The position numbers and the translations under genes were made by a program. This document shows positions 1 to 7,220 of a stretch of DNA of 13,901 nucleotides, one piece after another. The notes under the pieces are model-generated. The model saw only the letters and a program-made list of their open reading frames with translations. It had not been told where the DNA came from and made no database searches. The DNA comes from Equadaptatus sp045642025 (GTDB taxonomy: Bacteria; Synergistota; Synergistia; Synergistales; Synergistaceae). The DNA lies in assembly GCA_045642025.1 (NCBI GenBank), contig JAZUIB010000048.1, forward strand, positions 1-13,901. Direction: 5' to 3'. How positions within the stretch are numbered: the first letter of the stretch is position 1; each line of letters opens with the position of its first letter.

Positions 1-2894
1 ACCGCGCTTATCGCCGCAGGCGCAGCCGTGTTTGCTCCGTAGTAGTTGCCCGCAGGTACTACCGTCGCCGCCGCGTATACGTCGCCGATGTTTGCAGCGT
101 TCGTTCCGCCGCTTACAAGCGCTCCGCCGCTCGCTACGTTCGTTATCTGATGGCTGTTAGCGTTTATGCCGCTTCCTGCCGTTATGTAGTTTTCTCCTCC
201 TACCGTAAGGCTGGATGCGGTGATACTTGAGCTTGTGCTGCTGTCCGTTACCGTAACTCCTGTACTGCTTATTGTGCTGTTGGCAGTATTTGAGCCGGCT
301 TTTACGCTGTCAAGCGTTATATCCTTATTCAGCGCTACTTCTATAGTTGCGTCCTCTCCGGGCGTTGTCTGCGTAATCTTCGTCGTTATGTTCGCAGTAT
401 CCGCCGCGACGTCAGAGTCCGTTTGTCCGCCTGCGACTTTCAGATAACTTTCAGCGCTGACCGTCGTGTTCGTTGTGCTTCCGTCAGCACGGTAGTTAAC
501 CTCTCCTCCGCCGGATTCAATTGTCAGATCTGTCTGTGTTCCGTCTGCTTTCGTCAGCGTCAGAGTATTATCGGCATAAACCGCACCCGTGTATGCTTCC
601 TTGAACTGTCCGTAATTAACGGCGTCAGTGTCAGCAGCACCTGCTGTGAGATTCGTTATTTTTCCCGTAGTACCGTCAATCGTTACTTCGCTGCCGCCGG
701 CTGTCAAAGGAGACGCGGTCAACTTTGACCCGCTTGTCATCAAGAGCCTTCCTGTAGGAGCCGCGCTGACTTTATTCTGTGATATAAGTTTTGAATTTAC
801 AGAGTCTCCAGTTACCTCAAGAGAGCCGCTGCCGGTTATTGTTCCTGCGTTATCCACAGCCGACGCTATCTGACCGCTGTTTGTTACCGTTACGTCTTCT
901 GTTGTTGTCAGCAGTCCCTGCTCAATGCTGTTTGCGTTTGTAAGATCAGCAAGCGCGTTCATTGTTCCGCTGCCGGTGATATCCTGCTGTGTGGTGCCAC
1001 CGTTCACGTTGTACGTGCCGTTGTTGATCATTGCCGCGACACTTGTAAGTTTACTCGCGTTCGCGTCAAGTCTGGCGCCTGCCCCGAGCGACAAGCTGTT
1101 AGCCATCTCTCCGTTCAAGCCAACGGTGGTGCTGCTGCCGGAGCTGAAATTAATCTGATCTCCGCTTACAGAACTGTTGATTTCATTGGCAACACCGCCA
1201 AGTGTCAGCGTGTTATCCGTTTCAAGCTCGCCGTCAACCGTCAGATCTCCTGTCAGAATCGTTCCGCCTGCCGACGCTCCCGTGAGTTTTCCGCCGGTTT
1301 CCGCTATATTAACCGACGTATCGTACTTATCGTTTTCAAAACCAAGCACCGTGTTGTTTGAAAGATTTACCGTCAGCCCGTCGTTTTTGTATTCAGAGCT
1401 CAACACGGTCTTAACCTCTCCGGGGACTCCCGTAATCGTTATCGCCTGCGGAGCGCTGAGCGCCGAGGCATAGTCATTCTCCTTATCCCCGTACACCTCT
1501 TCGCTGAACAGCTGCACCTTGTAGTTGCCGGGCTCTATGTTGCCTGTTTTGATTATCCTGACGTCTTTTTCTTCCGTAGATATTTTGGCGTAATCACGGA
1601 TTGCGCCTTTTTCGTCATCGTCCACAAGAATCGCCGATACATACCGATTGTCGCCTGTTTCTCCGCCGTCGTAGCTGATGATAAGATGCTCGTCATCAGG
1701 GTTCTGTTCGGATATGTTGAGCGTTTTTACACCCGCCTGGCGCGCTTTGGCGGCAAACTGGTTCACGTCCCAGCCTTCGTTCGATACGCTGACGTCAACG
1801 TTGCTCGGCGTACGCAGGGAGTCGTCCTTAAACGTGCCCTTGTAGTTATACGGTATGGCATGTCCTGCTTCATCCTTATCCTGTGTCGCGTAGTCTTCAA
1901 GAGAGAAACCGTCTCCGACGCTGACGTTGCTCTTGCCTCCTTCGGCAGCCGTAAAAAACAGCAGATTGTCGCCAAAGTAGATGTGCGCTATTTCTGCCAT
2001 TGGCACGTCTGACCATTTGCCGCTTTTTGCAGAAATAGAGTAGCCATCATATATATCACCTCTGAAGGTAAAAATTAAGGTAGTTTTATTGGAATTTATT
2101 GCTCCCCATTGACCCTCGTATTGTGGATTTACGGTCTGAATTTTCGACAGCGAACTGTTTCTTCCCAGCCCAAGCGCATACATGTATTCCGTCCATTGGT
2201 CATTGACGTCGTCATTGTAATGTCTTATAAACGCCATAGCAGCAGGGACAGTATAAATACCGCTGCCGACATCATCATAGAGTGTTTCATACCATTCAGA
2301 GCCGGTAGAAAGCTTGTATTTGCTTCCTGCTATTGATGCTGTTGAAGTTTTAGTCACTTCGCGCTCTTTGAGCAGAGCCCATTCCTTGTCGGTAAAGGCT
2401 TTGGCAGCAAAGCCATTCTCCCTATCGTTCATGGACTCGATACCGCCGTGAGCCCTGGAGGTAACGTCAATCCCGATTCTTGTTGAGGTAAAAACAGCCC
2501 CTTCCGTGGGGTCATTGCCTAATTTCTGCCAAAGGACCGGCTGATCGAATTTGAAATAATCGGCATAGTTTTTGCCCGACGCCTCTATCGCAGCCTTCGC
2601 CGTGCCGCCATAGCCTCCGGCAACCTGCCCCGTTTCCATATTCATGATCAGGTTATCCGTGTTGTCCAAAATTCCGGCTTCAATGTCCGCTCGGATTTTG
2701 TCAACGTCAGGATTGATCGCATAATGACCAAAATAAAACCTTCGATACCACCCGTTAAAGTCTGTCGGCTGCATTATTTTCCCCACAACCGCCGCCATCG
2801 CAGGCGATACGGTGCCGAAAATAAAGCTGAAGAGCATTACTGCCGCCGCCAGTTTCTTTAAGCTTCTGAAGCTTTTGAACCATGAGAATTTCAT
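1..2894 (-). CDS. Trimeric-autotransporter-like adhesin, N-terminal part (3' end outside window)
   Basis: Open frame of about 964 codons from an ATG at 2894 running off the left edge without a stop. The start follows AAGGAGAGG six bases upstream. Residues 1-34 form a basic, long signal peptide with a hydrophobic core, ending PAMA. Residues ~36-480 are non-repetitive and match no family I recognise; the stretch around 385-490 reads like a beta-sandwich (EPGNYKVQLFSEE). From ~490 onward the sequence is Ser/Thr/Gly/Asn-rich beta passenger. Two YadA-stalk-like motifs are visible: LTAGAADTDAVNYGQF (~745-763) and ITNVASGGALVSGG (~917-930, followed by TNAANIGDV). These indicate type Vc secretion, with the trimeric membrane anchor expected beyond the window. 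Likely role: outer-membrane adhesin. The stalk motifs are seen; the adhesin role follows from the family; the target is unknown. Confidence 0.8.
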   Translation of the reverse strand, partial: MKFSWFKSFRSLKKLAAAVMLFSFIFGTVSPAMAAVVGKIMQPTDFNGWYRRFYFGHYAINPDVDKIRADIEAGILDNTDNLIMNMETGQVAGGYGGTAKAAIEASGKNYADYFKFDQPVLWQKLGNDPTEGAVFTSTRIGIDVTSRAHGGIESMNDRENGFAAKAFTDKEWALLKEREVTKTSTASIAGSKYKLSTGSEWYETLYDDVGSGIYTVPAAMAFIRHYNDDVNDQWTEYMYALGLGRNSSLSKIQTVNPQYEGQWGAINSNKTTLIFTFRGDIYDGYSISAKSGKWSDVPMAEIAHIYFGDNLLFFTAAEGGKSNVSVGDGFSLEDYATQDKDEAGHAIPYNYKGTFKDDSLRTPSNVDVSVSNEGWDVNQFAAKARQAGVKTLNISEQNPDDEHLIISYDGGETGDNRYVSAILVDDDEKGAIRDYAKISTEEKDVRIIKTGNIEPGNYKVQLFSEEVYGDKENDYASALSAPQAITITGVPGEVKTVLSSEYKNDGLTVNLSNNTVLGFENDKYDTSVNIAETGGKLTGASAGGTILTGDLTVDGELETDNTLTLGGVANEINSSVSGDQINFSSGSSTTVGLNGEMANSLSLGAGARLDANASKLTSVAAMINNGTYNVNGGTTQQDITGSGTMNALADLTNANSIEQGLLTTTEDVTVTNSGQIASAVDNAGTITGSGSLEVTGDSVNSKLISQNKVSAAPTGRLLMTSGSKLTASPLTAGGSEVTIDGTTGKITNLTAGAADTDAVNYGQFKEAYTGAVYADNTLTLTKADGTQTDLTIESGGGEVNYRADGSTTNTTVSAESYLKVAGGQTDSDVAADTANITTKITQTTPGEDATIEVALNKDITLDSVKAGSNTANSTISSTGVTVTDSSTSSSITASSLTVGGENYITAGSGINANSHQITNVASGGALVSGGTNAANIGDVYAAATVVPAGNYYGANTAAPAAISA

Positions 2895-3030
2895 TGTGAA
2901 CCTCTCCTTTTGTTTTTTTATTTCGTTTTTATTTCTGAATTTCTTTGTTCTTTGTTTTCAATTTTTTATTGCCGTTCCTGCTCCGGAACATCTCTATATA
3001 CACAAAACAATAGCAGAAGTTATTCACTGC

Positions 3031-3066
3031 CACGATTATCATAACCTTTTTTTTGACAAAAATCAA
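3031..3066 (-). promoter_or_regulatory. Sigma70-type promoter of the adhesin gene
   Basis: On the minus strand, TTGATT (3066-3061) is followed by a 17-bp spacer and TATGAT (3043-3038). Transcription would start near 3031, giving a leader of about 135 nt before the adhesin ATG at 2894. No strong leader hairpin was recognised. Confidence 0.6.
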
Positions 3067-3166
3067 TGTTTTGTTCAATTTATTATTCAAATTATTCAAA
3101 TTCGCCGTATACTTTTTTGCCATTGAAAATTTTTGGACAATAAAACAGCCGTGGTCTAACACGCCG

Positions 3167-3334
3167 TTAAGTTTGAAATTTTACCTTTTGCAAATGGAAT
3201 TTTAGAAATATCGAAGAGATGAAACGAGCAAAAATTTTCCTCAGAAGGCGAGGTGTCTGTCTAAAAGACGGCTGATGGCTGTCGGCTGGCAGTTGACGGC
3301 AAATGCAGTTAAAAACAGATGTTTTGTTAAACAT
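3167..3334 (-). CDS. Doubtful 55-codon ORF with a strong ribosome binding site
   Basis: An ATG at 3334 is preceded by AAGGAG with 8 bases of spacing, one of the better Shine-Dalgarno sites in the window. The product would start MFNKTSVFNC and then read through the GCCGTCAGC-type repeat (residues ~12-25) and a basic C-terminal stretch. I recognise no family. The good start followed by repeat-derived residues suggests either the broken 5' end of a former gene or a chance ORF. A longer in-frame start exists at 3382 but lacks a comparable ribosome site. Confidence 0.2.
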   Translation of the reverse strand: MFNKTSVFNCICRQLPADSHQPSFRQTPRLLRKIFARFISSIFLKFHLQKVKFQT

Positions 3335-3454
3335 TTTCACTTCTCCTTGCCGGTTTGATTTTTTTACGCTCGTTTCACCCACAGAAGTCTGTCAAGGACT
3401 TAGCGCGGAATATAGTGGCATTGGTTTTTTCTTCTCAATAATGGGCTTCGCCCA

Positions 3455-3503
3455 TAAAGACGCTGGGCCCCGCATCCTCGCTTCGCTCGTGCGGGGAGAC
3501 GAG
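3455..3503 (+). repeat. 49-bp GC-rich direct repeat, copy 1
   Basis: Matches copy 2 at 3727-3775 with three mismatches over 49 bases. The unit contains CCCCGCA...TGCGGGG, able to fold into a hairpin. It is followed by two further degenerate CGCTCGTGCGGGGAGACGAG units at about 3514-3535 and 3543-3565. A small GGGCTTCGCCC hairpin (3443-3453) precedes it. Confidence 0.85.
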
Positions 3504-3622
3504 GGGGGGAAGCAACGCTCGTGCAGGGAGACGAGAATAAAAAACGCTCGTGCGGGGTGACAAGGGGGATGTCATTCCACACTTGATGCAATCCAGTGGC
3601 TTTGCCCCAACGGGGTTATAAA

Positions 3623-3685
3623 TACCAATTACCGATTACCAATTACCGATTACCAATTACCGATTACCAATTACCAATTACCAAT
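3623..3685 (+). repeat. Nine tandem heptamers TACCAAT/TACCGAT
   Basis: Nine exact 7-base units run from 3623 to 3685. TACCAAT and TACCGAT alternate for the first six; the last three are TACCAAT. The same heptamer, in either orientation, marks the ends of the repeat elements at 7773-7970 and 11185-11355. The pattern fits slippage-type expansion of one end of that element family. Confidence 0.9.
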
Positions 3686-3714
3686 TGTGGTGTTACAACA
3701 AGTTGTAACATTGG
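3680..3714 (-). repeat. Short copy of the AATTGGT-hairpin repeat family, reversed
   Basis: Starts with ACCAATTGTGG and continues into the hairpin GTTACAAC-AA-GTTGTAAC (3692-3709), then ATTGG. Its reverse complement aligns with 7903-7935: both read CCAATGTT, a hairpin, then AACACC and AATTGG. The hairpin bases differ but pairing is kept, so the stem rather than its sequence appears conserved. Confidence 0.75.
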
Positions 3715-3726
3715 AAATTAAAACCG

Positions 3727-3775
3727 TAAAGACGCTGGGCCCCGCATCTTCGCTCCGCTCGTGCGGGGAGACAAG
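3727..3775 (+). repeat. 49-bp GC-rich direct repeat, copy 2
   Basis: Second copy of the unit at 3455-3503 (46 of 49 positions identical). It is followed by AATAAAACACGCTCGTGCGG, parallel to the tail after the first copy (AATAAAAAACGCTCGTGCGG at ~3536-3555). The whole block was therefore duplicated, with extra units in the first copy. Confidence 0.85.
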
Positions 3776-3961
3776 AATAAAACACGCTCGTGCGGGGAGT
3801 CGAAAGGGGAAAAACAATGACCCAAAAAATCAATTACTATAAAGTACAATTACCATAAAAACCAATGCTAATCTTGTCATTCTGCGGAAGCCAATGGCTT
3901 AACGCAATCCAGCGTTGAAGAAACCGAGGCGCGCGGAAGCGGACATTTTTTCAGAAAATAC

Positions 3962-3989
3962 TTGCCAGTATAATTTTTTCGGTTATAAT
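3962..3989 (+). promoter_or_regulatory. Promoter of tRNA-Ser
   Basis: TTGCCA (3962-3967), a 16-bp spacer and a perfect TATAAT (3984-3989). Transcription would begin around 3996, a few bases before the mature tRNA 5' end at 4002. Confidence 0.7.
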
Positions 3990-4001
3990 ATCTTCTGTTA
4001 C

Positions 4002-4089
4002 GGAGAGCTGTCCGAGTGGTCTATGGTGATTGACTTGAAATCAATTGTGGTGCAAGCCACCAGGGGTTCGAATCCTCTGCTCTCCGCCA
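4002..4089 (+). tRNA. tRNA-Ser, anticodon UGA
   Basis: An 88-base class II tRNA. The acceptor stem GGAGAGC (4002-4008) pairs with GCTCTCC (4079-4085), followed by discriminator G and an encoded CCA (4087-4089). The anticodon arm is ATTGA-CTTGAAA-TCAAT, with anticodon TGA reading UCN serine codons. A long variable arm, GTGG-TGCAAG-CCAC, is diagnostic of tRNA-Ser, and the T-loop GGTTCGAATCC is canonical. It has its own promoter and terminator, so it is a single-gene unit. Confidence 0.97.
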
Positions 4090-4099
4090 TGAATTTTAA

Positions 4100-4126
4100 A
4101 TGCCGGTCTTTGACCGGCATTTTTTT
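4100..4126 (+). terminator. Rho-independent terminator after tRNA-Ser
   Basis: Perfect 9-bp stem ATGCCGGTC/GACCGGCAT with loop TTT, followed by a T run. On the minus strand the stem is followed only by TTTAAAATT. It may therefore serve weakly for the convergent symporter gene, which ends at 4147. Confidence 0.9.
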
Positions 4127-4146
4127 GTTTGCCTTGTGTATAAGTG

Positions 4147-5334
4147 TTACTGTTTTCTGTTTCCTGAAATTTTGTCAACAACGAGTCCAAGCGCATTGTC
4201 ACAGGAAACGTTACATGCTGTGCCGAAGCTGTCTTGCGCTATGTACAGCGAAATCATAAGAGCCTGAAGCGCAGGGGCGGCTATGCCTACCATAGGCAGG
4301 AACGGCAGGGCGGTCATAATAGCTCCTCCAGGGGCTCCCGGGGCTGCAACCATCGCAACTGCCAACGTGCACATAAATGAGAAAATTATGCCGAAGGTTA
4401 CCGGCAGTCCGTTCATAAGCAGTACGGCAACAGCACAGCAGGTGACGGTAATCATTGAGCCGCACATGTGTACCGTGGCGCAGAGAGGCACTGTGAAATT
4501 GCGTATTTCAGCCGATATGCCCATGCTTTCGGCGCAGTTGAGGTTGACCGGTATTGTAGCAGCTGAGGACTGCGTACCAAGCGCAGTGGTGTATCCCGGG
4601 ATTTGTTTTATAAGCAGTGTAAGCGGCGATTTTCCGCAAATTGTTCCCGCAAGGACAAATTCAACGGCAATGCAGCAGAGATGAAGCATGATAACTATCG
4701 CAAAGACTTTCCAGAGTACGGATAGTATAGCAAAGACTTGACCTGACCATGCAAGGTCTGTGAATACACCGCAGACGTACAGCGGCAAAAGCGGAATTAT
4801 GGTGTTTTTGAGTACCATGTTGATAAAGCAGGTAAATTCTGTCATACCACGGTAAATTGCTGAATTTCTTTCTTTTGCGTTTGTCGCGGAAAGGCAAAGT
4901 CCAAGCACAAACGCAAGCACAAGCGCGGAAATCGTGTCAAATACAGCCGGCAGAATAATTTTGATGTACGGCGCAAGGTTTTTGCCCGCCGCCGCGGCTA
5001 TTTTAGCAGAATCTGCAGCGCTGATGAACGAGGGGAAGATTTTAACCGCGACCGCGTAGGCAGATGTCCCCGCAATCAGCGTTGAACAGTATGCCAGACC
5101 GATGGTAATTACAAGAAGTTTTCCCGCGCCTGAAGGTAAATCGGCTATTCCCGAGGTTACAAAGGCAAGTATCATCAAGGGTATGATAAAACCGATATAT
5201 TTTGCAAACAGGTCTGACAAGGTAACCAAAAGTCTGTTTAATGTTTCCGGCATATATAAGCCGCATAGAATTCCTATGAAAATACCGATTAAAATTTTAG
5301 GGATAAGTCCCAGCTTGAATTTTTGAACTCTCAT
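4147..5334 (-). CDS. Dicarboxylate/amino acid:cation symporter (SDF family)
   Basis: A 395-residue integral inner-membrane protein of the glutamate-transporter (SDF/DAACS) fold, of usual length, driven by cation symport. Visible landmarks are hairpin 1 GTQSSAATIP (253-262), TM7 ATVHMCGSM (286-294), hairpin 2 AAPGAPGG (330-337) and TM8 QDSFGTACNVSCD (367-379). The ATG at 5334 follows AGGAGGGA seven bases upstream. Aligning TM8 by eye with archaeal Glt(Ph) keeps D394, T398, N401 and D405. The position of R397, which holds the substrate side-chain carboxylate, is Gly371 here, and the TM7 NMD sodium motif reads HMC. A neutral or other substrate is therefore likelier than aspartate or glutamate. 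Family sure; substrate unknown. It stands alone, divergent from the small exported-protein gene. Confidence 0.93.
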   Translation of the reverse strand: MRVQKFKLGLIPKILIGIFIGILCGLYMPETLNRLLVTLSDLFAKYIGFIIPLMILAFVTSGIADLPSGAGKLLVITIGLAYCSTLIAGTSAYAVAVKIFPSFISAADSAKIAAAAGKNLAPYIKIILPAVFDTISALVLAFVLGLCLSATNAKERNSAIYRGMTEFTCFINMVLKNTIIPLLPLYVCGVFTDLAWSGQVFAILSVLWKVFAIVIMLHLCCIAVEFVLAGTICGKSPLTLLIKQIPGYTTALGTQSSAATIPVNLNCAESMGISAEIRNFTVPLCATVHMCGSMITVTCCAVAVLLMNGLPVTFGIIFSFMCTLAVAMVAAPGAPGGAIMTALPFLPMVGIAAPALQALMISLYIAQDSFGTACNVSCDNALGLVVDKISGNRKQ

Positions 5335-5363
5335 TATAGTTCCCTCCTGCTAATATTCGCTGT

Positions 5364-5374
5364 TTTGCATTATA
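5364..5374 (-). promoter_or_regulatory. -10 region of the symporter gene, half of an inverted repeat
   Basis: On the minus strand TATAAT (5374-5369) is preceded by TGC, giving an extended -10 (TGnTATAAT); no good -35 is seen. The 11-base TTTGCATTATA at 5364-5374 is the exact reverse complement of 5419-5429. Transcription would start about 25 bases upstream of the symporter ATG. Confidence 0.6.
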
Positions 5375-5418
5375 GCACCTTCCGCAAAAATACTTATGCC
5401 GCTCTGTGAAAAATCTTG

Positions 5419-5429
5419 TATAATGCAAA
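5419..5429 (+). promoter_or_regulatory. -10 region of the small exported-protein gene
   Basis: TATAATGCAAA, with TATAAT at 5419-5424 and no convincing -35. It mirrors the symporter -10 sequence exactly over 11 bp, 44 bp away, so the two genes fire divergently from near-symmetric start regions. Confidence 0.55.
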
Positions 5430-5463
5430 TGTATCGTTCAGAGTATTCAGGGAGGAACAGTTT

Positions 5464-5871
5464 ATGAGGAAAATATACGCGGCACTTTTTATAGTCTTTT
5501 TCGCAGCCGGCTGTGCCTCGGCAGGCATTATGGATATGCTTGGCGGCGGTAATAAGATTGAGTATTCTACAAAGAGCGCAATCCCGATGGCAGAGCCTAT
5601 TGAGTACAGAGGTCTCAAGCTCTCGGGCGAAAGCGCGCAGATTATACTTATCAACAGAAGCGATGATAAAACTTATAAGTTTAATGCAAATTGCGCCTTT
5701 CTTGACGCACGGGGAAATGAGCTCGGCGATTTTTTTGTTCCGGAGGTAACGCTTCAGCCGAAGCAGCAGTTGCCGATGAAAAATCTTTATTTCAAGGGCA
5801 ATACAAAAATCGCAAAGGCAAATGCAAAAACGCTCAACTGGACAATTTATAAGCTTGAAGAAGTCAAGTAG
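5464..5871 (+). CDS. Small exported protein, probable lipoprotein, function unknown
   Basis: 135 residues from the ATG at 5464, which sits 7 bases after GGAGGA. An in-frame start at 5416 would place charged residues before the signal, overlap the -10, and lack a ribosome site. Residues 1-16 form a signal sequence, then FAAGC with Cys17 as the candidate lipidation site. The lipobox is imperfect (Ala at -3), and signal peptidase I cleavage after ASA (18-20) is the alternative. The mature part is beta-rich, with YRGLKLSGE (48-56), a lone Cys77 and a conserved-looking LQPKQQLPMKNLYF (97-110). This resembles small immunoglobulin-like or FxLYD-type periplasmic domains, but I cannot assign a family. 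It is monocistronic and ends in the bidirectional hairpin shared with the aminotransferase. Confidence 0.8.
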   Translation: MRKIYAALFIVFFAAGCASAGIMDMLGGGNKIEYSTKSAIPMAEPIEYRGLKLSGESAQIILINRSDDKTYKFNANCAFLDARGNELGDFFVPEVTLQPKQQLPMKNLYFKGNTKIAKANAKTLNWTIYKLEEVK

Positions 5872-5906
5872 TCCGGTTTTCTGCGGTTAGCATTCTGATA
5901 AAGCCT

Positions 5907-5922
5907 GCTGTCAGCTGACAGC
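5907..5922. repeat. 16-bp perfect palindrome
   Basis: GCTGTCAGCTGACAGC, its own reverse complement, downstream of the small exported-protein gene. It shares the GCTGTCAGCTG word with the repeats at ~10519-10590, so it is probably a minimal member of that extragenic family rather than an operator. Confidence 0.6.
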
Positions 5923-6006
5923 TGCGTAAGCGAATTGAGTGTTCGGCTAATGGAGTTAAGCGGCTGTGCGGCTTTATAAGCTCTTGGATGTAATAATTCG
6001 ATTAAC

Positions 6007-6042
6007 TCAAACAGACCGCCTTACGGCGGTCTGTTTGATTTT
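6007..6042 (+). terminator. Hairpin terminator between convergent genes
   Basis: A perfect 14-bp stem (6007-6020 with 6025-6038) around loop TTAC, followed by TTTT on the plus strand. It lies between the stops at 5871 (plus) and 6048 (minus) and probably stops both transcripts. The minus side lacks a T run. Confidence 0.8.
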
Positions 6043-6047
6043 CGCTG

Positions 6048-7220
6048 TTACGCTTTTGCGGCACGGTGTTTTTCCGCAAATTTTTTTATTCTTTCCATCG
6101 CTTCTTTTAGTTCTTCCAGCGAATAGGCGTACGAAATTCTAATATGTTTGTCACCGCAGTTTCCAAAAGCAGAGCCCGGGACTACGGCAACTTTTTCTTC
6201 TTTCAGCAGTTTTTCGCAGAATTCTTCAGAGCTCATGCCAAATTGTGAGATGTCAGGAAATATGTAAAACGCTCCCAACGGCTCAAAGCACGGTATGTCA
6301 AGTTCTTTAAGCACGGCAAGGAGATAGCGCCTGCGTTCGTCGTAAGCCATGCGCATTTCTCTGACGTCGGCTTCGCCTTCTCTGAGAGCTTCTATACCGG
6401 CGTACTGGCTTGCGGTTGGTGCGCACATGATACCGAACTGGTGTATTTTTAGTATGCTGCTGTATAGTTCTTTCGGCGCAAGGAAATATCCGAGTCTCCA
6501 GCCTGTCATTGCAAAGGCTTTTGAGAAGCCGTTGATGACTATGCAGCGTTCTTTCATTTCAGGCAGCGATGCTATGCTGACGTGCGGCTTGCGGTAGGAG
6601 AGTTCGCTGTATATTTCGTCGGAGATTACAAGCAGGTCATGCTTTTTAACAACCTCGGCGATTTTTTCAAGGTCTTCTTTTTCCATAACCGCGCCTGTGG
6701 GATTGTTCGGATAGGAGATAAGCAGAACTTTTGATTTCGGGGTTATGGCAGCTTCAAGCGCCTCCGGTGTCAGACGAAATTCGGTGGCTGCCGACAGTTC
6801 GATTTTTACCGGAACACCGTATGCAAGCTTTATACAAGGTTCGTAGGATACATAGCACGGCTCGGGATAAATGACTTCATCGCCCGGGTTTATCACAGCG
6901 CGAAGCGCAGCGTCTATTGCTTCGCTGCCGCCTATTGTTACAGCTATTTCGTTTTTGGGATCGTAATGCAGTTTGTATTTGAGTTTCACAAATTCGGCTA
7001 TTGCCTCGCGAAACTCGGGCATTCCCGCGTTTGATGTGTAAAAGGTGCGTCCCTTCTGCAACGCGTACATGCCTTCTTCACGAATATGCCACGGAGTCTC
7101 AAAATCAGGCTCCCCTACACCGAGCGAAATAGCGTCCGGCATTTCGTCGGCAACGTCAAAAAGTTTCCTAATTCCCGACGGTTTTATTCCCTTAATGACT
7201 TCGTTGACAAAGTCGCGCAT
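6048..7220 (-). CDS. Class I/II PLP-dependent aminotransferase, AlaT/PatA-like
   Basis: 390 residues, typical of fold-type I aminotransferases. N-terminal ISLGVGEPDF (31-40) is characteristic. YPNNPTG (170-176) and SDEIYSEL (200-207, Asp201 contacting the pyridine nitrogen) are present. The PLP lysine is Lys234 in SKAFAMTGWRLGY (233-245), and the substrate-binding Arg lies in HIRISY near the C terminus. The reaction is amino transfer between an amino acid and a 2-oxo acid in the cytoplasm. Its ATG (7220) overlaps the stop of the upstream lrp-type gene (TAATG), so translation is probably coupled. The same pairing is known from B. subtilis alaR-alaT, where the enzyme makes alanine. Alanine or aromatic aminotransferase are both possible; substrate is inferred from context only. 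Confidence 0.93.
   Translation of the reverse strand: MRDFVNEVIKGIKPSGIRKLFDVADEMPDAISLGVGEPDFETPWHIREEGMYALQKGRTFYTSNAGMPEFREAIAEFVKLKYKLHYDPKNEIAVTIGGSEAIDAALRAVINPGDEVIYPEPCYVSYEPCIKLAYGVPVKIELSAATEFRLTPEALEAAITPKSKVLLISYPNNPTGAVMEKEDLEKIAEVVKKHDLLVISDEIYSELSYRKPHVSIASLPEMKERCIVINGFSKAFAMTGWRLGYFLAPKELYSSILKIHQFGIMCAPTASQYAGIEALREGEADVREMRMAYDERRRYLLAVLKELDIPCFEPLGAFYIFPDISQFGMSSEEFCEKLLKEEKVAVVPGSAFGNCGDKHIRISYAYSLEELKEAMERIKKFAEKHRAAKA

Larger units (their letters stand above)
2895..4001. other. Long intergenic region rich in short repeats
   Basis: About 1.1 kb between the adhesin start and the tRNA-Ser gene, with no convincing protein gene. The first 170 bases are AT-rich promoter and leader. 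From ~3240 to 3305 lies a GACGGCTGATGGCTGTCGGC-type repeat. From 3440 to 3800 there are GC-rich hairpins and direct repeats, split by a heptamer array at 3623-3685. The stretch 3800-3960 contains short pieces resembling its surroundings: ATGCAATCCAG at ~3590 recurs as ACGCAATCCAG at ~3902. It looks like a mosaic of dispersed extragenic repeats. Confidence 0.7.

Noticed and set aside
220..2336. Several plus-strand frames of 75-108 codons
   Set aside because: All are shadows antisense to the adhesin frame, which is open for 964 codons and has a signal peptide and stalk motifs.
2929..3162. 77-codon minus-strand frame upstream of the adhesin
   Set aside because: It covers the adhesin promoter and leader, is AT-driven and Asn/Lys-rich, and lacks a good ribosome site.
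3303..3591. Frames on both strands across the GC-rich repeats
   Set aside because: Their coding potential is a by-product of repeat units; no start signal or recognisable protein.
3623..3685. CRISPR-like array
   Set aside because: Units are 7 bases with no spacers, and no cas gene is present. It is a simple tandem repeat.
4002..4089. tRNA-Ser as an integration (att) site
   Set aside because: No duplicate of the tRNA 3' end and no integrase gene is visible in the window.
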